A program made the translations under genes and the position numbers. Below, piece after piece: positions 54,601 to 62,038 of a DNA stretch of 64,000 nt (position 1 is its first letter; every line of letters starts with the position of its first letter). Origin of the DNA: Candidatus Heimdallarchaeota archaeon (GTDB taxonomy: Archaea > Asgardarchaeota > Heimdallarchaeia > JABLTI01); assembly GCA_030614005.1 (NCBI GenBank), contig JAUWKS010000010.1, forward strand, positions 1 to 64,000, read 5' to 3'. Under the pieces are notes generated by a model. The model saw only the letters and a list, made by a program, of their open reading frames with translations. It did not search any database and was not told the origin of the DNA.

Positions 54601-56634
54601 CTTTTTACGCATTAGTAGACCGATTACTGAAAACAGCACAAAACCGCCTACAAATGAGATTAGACCAAAAGGTGTATCTTCAACTGAATATAGAAGTGGA
54701 TTAGAAACTAAAATTCTTGTTCCATCTGCACCTTCAGCAAGGAAGATGTATCCATTTCTAATTGCTAAAGATTTATGTGTTGCTAGGTCATCATATTGTC
54801 CTATTAACCGAGGATGAACAATGTTTTCAGTATCACAAACCATTAAACCTAAATTGCCGTCTATTAAATAGACGTATTGTCCATCTACTTTCAGAGTGTG
54901 TGGGTCTTCATAAGTAAAGAATTGTCCTACTTTTACTGGTTCAAGTAAATCGGTAAGATCAATAATGTCAAAGCCTTCATCACATATGAAAAAGCCATGG
55001 TTATTTTGTATTTCTACACCCCAATAGTTTGCATTTGGACGTGTAAAATTACCAATTTGTTCAGGATTATATGGATTTGTTACATCAACAACATGCATGT
55101 AATCTTCTGCTGCTAAGATAAGGTTGTCTCCAAACTTTTTAACTCCCCATATCCACCCAAGTTCATCATATTGTAGTGATTTCATTGGATAATCTGGATA
55201 GTAGATATCGATAATTGCTAAACCATTCCATGCTTGAGCAACGTATGCAAACTCATCATCAACATAGATGTCCATAGACTGCCCTGTGAAAGAGATGTTC
55301 CCCTGATATACAGGATTGGCTGGATCAGTAATGCTTAAAATTACCATTATTGAATCACCATGGTCTTCTTCTAGAAGGTAAATGTAACCATTTCTTACAA
55401 ATAAATCAACAATTGGTCCACCAATTGAATAATCATGATAAGAACTTACTTTGGTAACATTAGCAAGATTAGTAATATCCAATATTTCTAATGAGAAATG
55501 ATCAGCAACAAAAGCATAATCTCCATCTAAGAATATCTTTTTAGTAATACCATCAAATACTTCAAAGTAAGCAGATGTGATATTTACTGGATTAGAGATA
55601 TCCAAAATCTCTACTGCATAAGTGCTATAAGCGAAAGCGTAATTTCCGTAGATATAAAAATCAAATATATCAATTTCAGCATCTGTGTATTCATAAGTGT
55701 ATACTGGGTTCGTTTTATTTGTCCAATCAAAGATTTCTAATTTATCGCCTTCATTCACAAACAAGTGATTATTTCTTACTTCTATACCATAACTAGTGTC
55801 ATTAAATAAAAATTCACTTAGATATATTAGGTTATCTTTTTCCGTTGCGTTTACTACACTAGCTCTAAACGGAGTAGCGTAATAAATGAAATTCTCAGAA
55901 TAATAAACATACTTTGCTCCACCAGAACCTATAGTATCTTCACGAATCATAGAAAATGGATCAGTCACATTATAGCAGCCTATAAATCCTAAAATATCAG
56001 CAGTATAGACATAACCATTAACATAATGCATTTCATCGATAAAAGCCATAGTAGTCCAGATATCAACAGGATTATTTCTATCTGTAATGTTTACAACTAT
56101 GAAATCATCGCTACTTGCCAAATAAACATAATTTCCATGAGCAGCGAGAGCAAATACACCATCAGGACTGAACCAATTACAAACCCATTCTGGATTAGCG
56201 GTATCGCTTATATCTACAACATTAAATCCTGTATCATTTGAAACAAAAACGAGATCATCTTCGACGTAAATATTATTACAACTATAAAGATCCCATGATG
56301 TTACTAATTGGAGGTCTAAATCAGTAATGTCATAGACTCTAAATCCTTCTGTACCTAGTGCCAAATACATTCTATTCTCGATAACAAATAGATCTTTGAT
56401 AGTACCATAATTGTCATCCCAAAAAGATAACTCTGTGATATTATTATCAGCAGAAGCAGCAGTCAGATCTTCACCGGGTGAAGGACCAACACTCTTAATT
56501 TCTATACTTTCCACAGCTTGTTCTTGACCAACAACCATTTTGGTACCACCAAAAACAGTCATTGTAAAGAATAATGAAAAAATAACTAAGAAATTAAATA
56601 GTTTTCGACTTCGTAATAGATTTCTTACATTCAT
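54589..56634 (-). CDS. LVIVD-repeat beta-propeller surface protein
   Basis: About 681 residues from ATG 56634, preceded by GGAAAGGTAGA; the frame extends further up without a better site. Signal helix (LFNFLVIFSLFFTMTVFGGT), then more than ten LVIVD units (VYDITDLDL, VVDISDTANP, VVNITDRNNPVD, ILDISNPVNI, VVDVTNPYNP) each followed by an aromatic strand such as YVYLASSDD. A C-terminal helix and MRKKRKK anchor. Beta-propeller, likely binding on the cell surface. Confidence 0.8.
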   Translation of the reverse strand: MNVRNLLRSRKLFNFLVIFSLFFTMTVFGGTKMVVGQEQAVESIEIKSVGPSPGEDLTAASADNNITELSFWDDNYGTIKDLFVIENRMYLALGTEGFRVYDITDLDLQLVTSWDLYSCNNIYVEDDLVFVSNDTGFNVVDISDTANPEWVCNWFSPDGVFALAAHGNYVYLASSDDFIVVNITDRNNPVDIWTTMAFIDEMHYVNGYVYTADILGFIGCYNVTDPFSMIREDTIGSGGAKYVYYSENFIYYATPFRASVVNATEKDNLIYLSEFLFNDTSYGIEVRNNHLFVNEGDKLEIFDWTNKTNPVYTYEYTDAEIDIFDFYIYGNYAFAYSTYAVEILDISNPVNITSAYFEVFDGITKKIFLDGDYAFVADHFSLEILDITNLANVTKVSSYHDYSIGGPIVDLFVRNGYIYLLEEDHGDSIMVILSITDPANPVYQGNISFTGQSMDIYVDDEFAYVAQAWNGLAIIDIYYPDYPMKSLQYDELGWIWGVKKFGDNLILAAEDYMHVVDVTNPYNPEQIGNFTRPNANYWGVEIQNNHGFFICDEGFDIIDLTDLLEPVKVGQFFTYEDPHTLKVDGQYVYLIDGNLGLMVCDTENIVHPRLIGQYDDLATHKSLAIRNGYIFLAEGADGTRILVSNPLLYSVEDTPFGLISFVGGFVLFSVIGLLMRKKRKK

Positions 56635-56744
56635 AATTAGTCTACCTTTCCAAAGAGTACGAATTTTACTATTCATACACAATCAATTCTTAAACCTACA
56701 TTGTAGTAAAAAGTGTTTGCTTCGTAGCAATTCATAAAGTCGAG

Positions 56745-56760
56745 GGTCATAATTGGTCAT
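56745..56760. repeat. Direct repeat GGTCATAATT spaced by one helical turn
   Basis: GGTCAT occurs at 56745-56750 and 56755-56760, ten bases apart, in GGTCATAATTGGTCATAACC. A hairpin GAGTCT (56808-56813) / AGACTC (56822-56827) lies just before the TATA box at 56843. Candidate regulatory site of the microprotein pair. Confidence 0.4.
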
Positions 56761-56842
56761 AACCAACATTTTTTGTGTATTTAAGACACATTAAGTGACC
56801 TCTTCTTGAGTCTTATTTTTGAGACTCTAAAAAGTGAATCCG

Positions 56843-56852
56843 CTTTATATAT
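56843..56852 (+). promoter_or_regulatory. TATA box of the microprotein pair
   Basis: CTTTATATAT lies about 27 bases before a predicted start near 56872 and 50 bases before ATG 56901. Confidence 0.6.
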
Positions 56853-56900
56853 CAAACTGGTTGTATGTTAATTACGAATAAAACTCGGAGAACGAAAAAA

Positions 56901-56990
56901 ATGAACTTCAAAAAACAAAAAATCCAAAAACAAATCAAAAAGGACATTGAACAAATCAGAATACGAGTGAGCCTCTTATCTGGTTGCTAA
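56901..56990 (+). CDS. Microprotein D (29 aa)
   Basis: MNFKKQKIQKQIKKDI followed by EQIRIRVSLLSGC. Lys/Gln-rich amphipathic start and a short hydrophobic end with a terminal Cys. TCGGAGAA lies 8-10 nt before the ATG, the same sequence as before microprotein A. First gene of a two-gene unit with its own TATA box. Unrecognised. Confidence 0.55.
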   Translation: MNFKKQKIQKQIKKDIEQIRIRVSLLSGC

Positions 56991-57022
56991 AAAAACTGAT
57001 AATAAAATAAAGGTGAAAAAAA

Positions 57023-57109
57023 ATGAACAAAAAATACAACCTAAAAAAGAAGATTATGCAGGATAAAGCAAAGGCAAGATTGAATTTCGCACTCATTAAT
57101 GGTGTGTAG
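57023..57109 (+). CDS. Microprotein E (28 aa)
   Basis: MNKKYNLKKKIMQDKAK, then ARLNFALINGV. AAAGGTGA lies seven to fourteen bases before the ATG. Layout resembles A and D: basic helix with KKI, then an Asp/Asn, then a strand-like segment with Arg/Lys-[LV]-x-x-[SA]-L. Second gene of the unit. Unrecognised. Confidence 0.55.
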   Translation: MNKKYNLKKKIMQDKAKARLNFALINGV

Positions 57110-57218
57110 ATTTCAATCATCTTATCTTTATTCAGGAAGAATTTATTTTAAAAAAAGAGATTTAGAAACACTCATTTTTAATGAGCATTTCAATCAGATT
57201 ACAATTTTAATTGTTCAT

Positions 57219-57659
57219 TTAATGGTTAACCATAAAAGTATGGGTTAAGACTTTACCATTATTATATTCGATTCTTATTTGTAGCATTTGTCCTTGTTCA
57301 AGTCCTTCTACATGATATTGGTAGGAGTAGTTCTGACCGTTTTGTATTCTGTGTCTGTATTGCCATTGATATTGTTCTTGGTAAAGTGTTACTTCAGTTG
57401 TACCATTTTTAATTTGGATCTGGTTCATGTATGCGTAATTGTGTTGGTGTTGATATTGATTACCTGCTGGTGTACCTGATTCTTCTTCACATGATAATAC
57501 TATACTTACGGTATCGGTATCTGAATCAGCTGTTGCACTAACAACGGATAATTCGCTGGCATCTGTTGGTGTTACAGCAAAATACACTCCAACTGAGGCT
57601 CCAGCTAAAACGACTACGATGCTTGTAACTAATATTGTAATGAGTACGGATTTCTTCAT
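57219..57659 (-). CDS. Membrane-anchored Gln/Tyr/His-rich extracellular protein
   Basis: 146 residues. N-terminal anchor helix (VLITILVTSIVVVLAGASVG) and an exported domain of about 110 residues. The stretch NQYQHQHNYAYMNQIQIKNG and EQYQWQYRHRIQNGQNYSYQ is unusually rich in Gln, Tyr and His, yet alternates in a beta-strand fashion with VTLYQ and LQIRIEYNNG, suggesting a beta-sandwich. No known family. Convergent with the microprotein pair. Confidence 0.65.
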   Translation of the reverse strand: MKKSVLITILVTSIVVVLAGASVGVYFAVTPTDASELSVVSATADSDTDTVSIVLSCEEESGTPAGNQYQHQHNYAYMNQIQIKNGTTEVTLYQEQYQWQYRHRIQNGQNYSYQYHVEGLEQGQMLQIRIEYNNGKVLTHTFMVNH

Positions 57660-57896
57660 GGTTTAAATCACATGCTAGTATAGTTCACAAAAATACTTAA
57701 ACAATCTCAGAATATTGTTGTAAATTGGTCGCAATGGTTTAAAATAGGTTCAAGATGGGTTTACATTATCATTTTTTGCTTTCATTTCTTAAAATTCCAC
57801 CGTTTTTCAAGATTTTTGGAACAATTTTGCTTCAAAAAATCGATTTCAAAAAAAACAAGTCCATTTTTTAATTAAATCTTGATTATATACCTTATG

Positions 57897-57906
57897 TTTA
57901 TATAAT
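57897..57906 (+). promoter_or_regulatory. TATA box of the zinc-ribbon gene at 57940
   Basis: TTTATATAAT predicts transcription start near 57927, downstream of the in-frame ATG at 57910. The true start must therefore be the ATG at 57940. Confidence 0.6.
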
Positions 57907-57939
57907 TTAATGTCAAATAATTTCTTGGGATGTTTTAAT

Positions 57940-58650
57940 ATGCGCAAATGTGAAAATTGTGGAACCGAGGTTTTAGATGACAACGTGTTTTGTCATAATT
58001 GTGGAACACAGATACATAGTAATACTGGCTTTAAGCAACCTGATCAAGAGTATCTAAATCATAACAAACAATTTATTGTGACCAAACAGCCTTTGATAGC
58101 TAGAAATTTCTGGTACTGGTATTTGTTATCAATTCTCTTAAGCCCTTTAATGTATCTTTATCTTTACTACAATTTTGAGGATTTGAAAAATTTAGACGAA
58201 TATGAGCGTCCTTCTGAAACTCCCCCAATGAATATAGATATGACTAAAATATTGATTTTGGGTGCTATTGCAATATTTTGTGGATTAGCGGCTTTTATCA
58301 TGCCATATATTTACTACTTAAAACTCGAAAAGTTGTATCAATATATTGAATCGCAACCCTCAAAACAGCAAACTAGAACAGTTTCTGGAAAAAAATTTGC
58401 TGCTATATCTATAGTCTATTTTATTGCAATAATGATTTTATATGTCGTGATGATGTTAGGACTCACTGTTTTTAATTTCAGTAGTGATGCAGGATTTATT
58501 GCTTTTAGTATGAGTTTATATGTATCTATATTTGTTATTATCATTGCTTTTACGATTTATAATATATTTCATTCAAATAAATGGCAAAAGGCATACAATG
58601 AAATTGCTTATTCTATCTGTCCTAAAACAATAAAACAAGATCTCTTCTAA
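57940..58650 (+). CDS. Zinc-ribbon DUF4234-like membrane protein
   Basis: 236 residues from ATG 57940, set by the TATA box. KCENCGTEVLDDNVFCHNCGTQ is a zinc ribbon. After a linker, four helices follow, with FWYWYLLSILLSPLMYLYLYYN matching the DUF4234-type opening (YWxLxxxxxGxxYLYY). Function unknown; membrane-localised. Confidence 0.7.
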   Translation: MRKCENCGTEVLDDNVFCHNCGTQIHSNTGFKQPDQEYLNHNKQFIVTKQPLIARNFWYWYLLSILLSPLMYLYLYYNFEDLKNLDEYERPSETPPMNIDMTKILILGAIAIFCGLAAFIMPYIYYLKLEKLYQYIESQPSKQQTRTVSGKKFAAISIVYFIAIMILYVVMMLGLTVFNFSSDAGFIAFSMSLYVSIFVIIIAFTIYNIFHSNKWQKAYNEIAYSICPKTIKQDLF

Positions 58651-58699
58651 AACAGATTAAATTGCTTTCCCGAACAAAATAACCGAATTGCTAGGGAAA

Positions 58700-59371
58700 T
58701 CATTCAATTTTCCGAAATACTAAACAATAACTGTGGTCATATCCATACCCGTAGGATCCGTTTGTTTTTTCTTCTTCCGGTGTTTCCCAATTGATTATTA
58801 TCTCTCCTTGAAATGCTAATATTTCAGCTATTTTTTTACCTATATCCCAAGCTAGGGTTGTTAGTTTATCATCATTTTTTAGATTGGACACTTCAATTAT
58901 TATATACGACCCTTTCCTCATAATTGATTTCAATTTAGTATAGATTGCTTGTATGAAATTTAAATAATCATGGTAGGTCCCTTTTTCAGTAAAACCAGTT
59001 AAAGGATTCTCTTGTTCAAATTCAGTCATATATGTGGGTGAAGAAAAGGCAAAATCCATCATTGGAAGGTTTAGTTTGTCTAAGTTTATTGAATTGTTAT
59101 TATACAAAATTGCCTTGTTTGTAAGTTGATTCTTAACATATTCAAATCGATCCTTTTCTAATTCAATGCCAAAAGGCACTCTACTCATTTCTTCTGCTAC
59201 GAAAAGAGTAGTTCCAAATCCTGCGAAAATATCTATTATCCTATCACCCTGTTTCGTATATTCCTTAAGAAAGAGTTCAACTAGATTTTCAGGAAAACGA
59301 TTATCATCGTGTAGGAACTTTACTGGTAATGAACGATTTTTCTTCATCTTTAAAGTAATCACTGTTCTCAT
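58700..59371 (-). CDS. DNA (N4/N6) methyltransferase with altered catalytic motif
   Basis: 223 residues. DIFAGFGTT (47-55) is the SAM-binding motif, FGIELEKDRFEYVKNQL the following strand, and SSPTYM (110-115) is in the place of the catalytic (D/S)PPY, with Thr for the second Pro. Motif I precedes IV. Order and the FPENLVELFLKEYTKQGD lead-in match archaeal site-specific methyltransferases of the circularly arranged type. No restriction enzyme gene is adjacent, so it is an orphan. ATG 59371. Confidence 0.75.
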   Translation of the reverse strand: MRTVITLKMKKNRSLPVKFLHDDNRFPENLVELFLKEYTKQGDRIIDIFAGFGTTLFVAEEMSRVPFGIELEKDRFEYVKNQLTNKAILYNNNSINLDKLNLPMMDFAFSSPTYMTEFEQENPLTGFTEKGTYHDYLNFIQAIYTKLKSIMRKGSYIIIEVSNLKNDDKLTTLAWDIGKKIAEILAFQGEIIINWETPEEEKTNGSYGYGYDHSYCLVFRKIE

Positions 59372-59633
59372 TTTCGGGATTCCTTAAATTTAACTATATT
59401 ATATAATAAAATGGACAATGAGATTATTCATATGAATTCTTTTTCAATTGCTAGTTATAAATATCTGTATGAGCAAATCAATATCAATTGCTTATTTTAA
59501 TTATTCCAATGTAAATTCTCTAAAGGAATATTATTGATTTATATTTCAGGCCTCTACAAGAAAAAGCTATATTGATCAACAAAACTATTCAAACGATGAA
59601 ACAGCTATAAAAGAAAAAAAAGAAAATGAAAAA

Positions 59634-60914
59634 TTATGATGCTTTTATTACATGAGCATCAAGGTCTTTCATAAAGATTGCCAATACAGTTGATATAGCA
59701 AAAAGGACTGTCATAATTATAAAATTGATGTATATAAAATCGGCATTTAGAGCTTCAGTTACCATTATACATCCAAGCAAAACTATTCCACTAACTTGTC
59801 CAATCCACATCATTAAACCATTTGATGTTTCTTCTGGTAGTGGATGCGTCATTTCCGCAGCATAAGTTAATCCGACTGGCAGTAAAGAAATTAGGAAGAA
59901 ACCAGAGAAAAACGAAGTAATATATCTAGAAACATCAATATTGATAAAGTAGAATAATGGTAGAAGAATTGTTCCGGCACCCATGGCTATTATTATGAAT
60001 AGTTTTCTTTTACGGAAGTGGTCAGATAAAGCTGAAATAATTACAGCTCCTATAATACCACCACCTACAATTAAACTACCAATAATTCCAGGTCTTGGGT
60101 CACCGATTGGATAACTAAATATGACATCAATTACAGCTGAAATTGCATTAAATGAACCAAACCCTAATAAGAAAATGGTAAAGAGTAAATTGAAATCTCG
60201 CTTTTTAAACATAGATCTGGTTCCTTTCAACGCTAATGTTTTACTTTTATCGCTGTATGCATTTGGAGGAGTGGGGGGTTTGTCTCGTACAAAGATCAAG
60301 TAAAGAATCATTGATATTAATGCGGCAATTCCAAAACTCCAAGTGACCCAACTAATTGCTAAGTCAACACCGATTTTTTGCACAAGTAAAGGTGGAATTA
60401 GAAAAGCTGTTAATACACCAAGAAGCATAGACATTGTTCCTAAACCAGAGGCTAATGTTTTCTCTTGTTCAGGGAACCAAGCAGCAGCAAGTTTCGTAAA
60501 TGAATTCAAAACAAAAGGTTGACCTATTGCAGTTAAGATTTGGAAAACTAAAAGCAAGGCGTAATTTTTCGTTATAATAGCGAATACTCTACAAAATCCA
60601 AAAACACCTGTAAATATAACACCTATACCAGTGCCCCATTTTAAGCCAAATTTATCTATTGCCCAACAAGCTAGAAAATTGACTGGGACATAAGCAACCA
60701 TAAAGATTAATGCAAGCACTAGAATTGCTATCTCTGACACGCCAAAAAAACCTGCTGTTTCATCAACAATTACTCCATATGTCACCCAAATGACTTGGGT
60801 CATTGCTCCAGCAAACATAAACAAAATAAGCACTAACCAACGATACTTGTAAGCTTTAAATTCGGGTTCGTTGGTCTTCATAACTTTAATTTCACTTTCA
60901 TTATTTTGAGCCAA
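59634..60914 (-). CDS. Major facilitator superfamily transporter
   Basis: 426 residues and twelve helices. The MFS fold is shown by NFLACWAIDKFGLKWGTGIG between helices 2 and 3 and SDHFRKRKLFIIIAMGAGT in the second half. The substrate is unknown; the sequence resembles oxalate/formate or organic-acid antiporter types. TTG 60914 is the start, preceded by AGGAGAT. Single gene. Confidence 0.85.
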   Translation of the reverse strand: MAQNNESEIKVMKTNEPEFKAYKYRWLVLILFMFAGAMTQVIWVTYGVIVDETAGFFGVSEIAILVLALIFMVAYVPVNFLACWAIDKFGLKWGTGIGVIFTGVFGFCRVFAIITKNYALLLVFQILTAIGQPFVLNSFTKLAAAWFPEQEKTLASGLGTMSMLLGVLTAFLIPPLLVQKIGVDLAISWVTWSFGIAALISMILYLIFVRDKPPTPPNAYSDKSKTLALKGTRSMFKKRDFNLLFTIFLLGFGSFNAISAVIDVIFSYPIGDPRPGIIGSLIVGGGIIGAVIISALSDHFRKRKLFIIIAMGAGTILLPLFYFINIDVSRYITSFFSGFFLISLLPVGLTYAAEMTHPLPEETSNGLMMWIGQVSGIVLLGCIMVTEALNADFIYINFIIMTVLFAISTVLAIFMKDLDAHVIKAS

Positions 60915-61116
60915 TAATATCTTATCTCCTGTTTACCAACCATTTTTAATTTTAGGTTATGACTCTCTACAATTAAAAAAGATTGTTCAAAAAAACCGAT
61001 AAAATGAAACAATATCTGATGTAATTTACTTGGTTGTCACTAGTAAAACAATATTGCTTGCAGTTTCAACCAAAAAATTCAATGAATAAATAAGAAAGTT
61101 ATAGAATAAATTTCTA

Positions 61117-61608
61117 TCATTCTTTTTTATTTCTAAACCAGTCAATAACTACTTGATCTTCAGTTGATTTAAGAAGATTACATTCTTTTGCTACTGCAAC
61201 AGCAAATTCAGTAAATGCTTGACCCTTGGCAGTAATGATATTCTTGTCAATTTCAACATCGGAATCTGTAAAAATTGCTTTTTGATAATATTTTTATTCA
61301 TCTTCCGCAATTGATCCAGTGCAACGTTTATTATCAAGCAACCCTGAAAAAGCTAAAAAAGTTGGCCCACCACAGATTGCGGCAATTAATTTTTCTTGAT
61401 CATTTAATTCTCGAAGTTTTTCAGTTAGAATATCTATTTTGGATTTTAACTCTTCATTAGAAATGAAAAGTTTAGGTTCACCACCAGGAATTATAAAGAC
61501 ATCAATATCCTTTGTATCAAGATTCTCAATAGAGAAATCAACATGAACTTCTAAGTTACCAATTGATTTTACCAATCCTTCTTTGAAACCAAAAGTAATA
61601 AGCGGCAA
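61117..61608 (-). pseudogene. DJ-1/PfpI-family gene broken by an in-frame TAA
   Basis: DVFIIPGGEPKLF, nucleophile elbow AAICGGPTFLAFSG and the conserved NKRCTGS region identify the family. The frame stops at TAA 61294-61296 after GSIAEDE but continues in the same frame with KYYQKAIFTDSDVEIDKNII, TAKGQAFTEFAVAVAKE and a TGA at 61117. This continuation is the normal family C-terminus (ITARGPxAxxEFA). The N-terminal strand and metal/Glu region are also shortened: the frame starts LPLITFGFKEG with no good start. Decayed in two places. Confidence 0.75.
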
Positions 61609-61650
61609 TTCTCTTAATAGTAAAAGTAATTGTTTTTTATGTTATTCAAT

Positions 61651-61923
61651 TTAATCTGAATTTTTGGAAGATTCAGGCCAAAGATATTCCGAAATTTCTT
61701 CACCACACCTACTGCATTTAGCAATTTTAATAACTGCGGTATCAGTATATTCAAAGTTGAATGTCAATCCAAGATCACAAAGAACATCTAAATTACAATA
61801 TTCGCATCTATAATATTTTCTAGGTTCTTTTATATTCGCAGGCCACATATAACTAGAACATGACATACAAAAACTGCGACTATCACACATTAAATGATTT
61901 CCTCTAACTGTCAATTCAATCAA
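61651..61923 (-). CDS. Small zinc-finger protein
   Basis: 90 residues with three Cys pairs: CMSCSSYMWP, CEYCNLDVLC and CSRCGEEISEYLWP. The first and last share the S-x-YxWP tail, suggesting an internal duplication of a ribbon. TTG 61923 follows GAGTGATT. It may bind nucleic acid or protein; no family recognised. Confidence 0.6.
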   Translation of the reverse strand: MIELTVRGNHLMCDSRSFCMSCSSYMWPANIKEPRKYYRCEYCNLDVLCDLGLTFNFEYTDTAVIKIAKCSRCGEEISEYLWPESSKNSD

Positions 61924-62038
61924 TCACTCTTGATGTATAAATAGTATAATAACAAAAATATAAATAAATATTACTGAATGTAAAATATTTTTGTCATATT
62001 ATTAAAGAAGCAAATATGATTTAAATTATGAAATTAAA

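Noticed and set aside
57910..57939. ATG 57910 as start of the zinc-ribbon DUF4234-like gene
   Set aside because: It would lie between the TATA box and the predicted transcription start.
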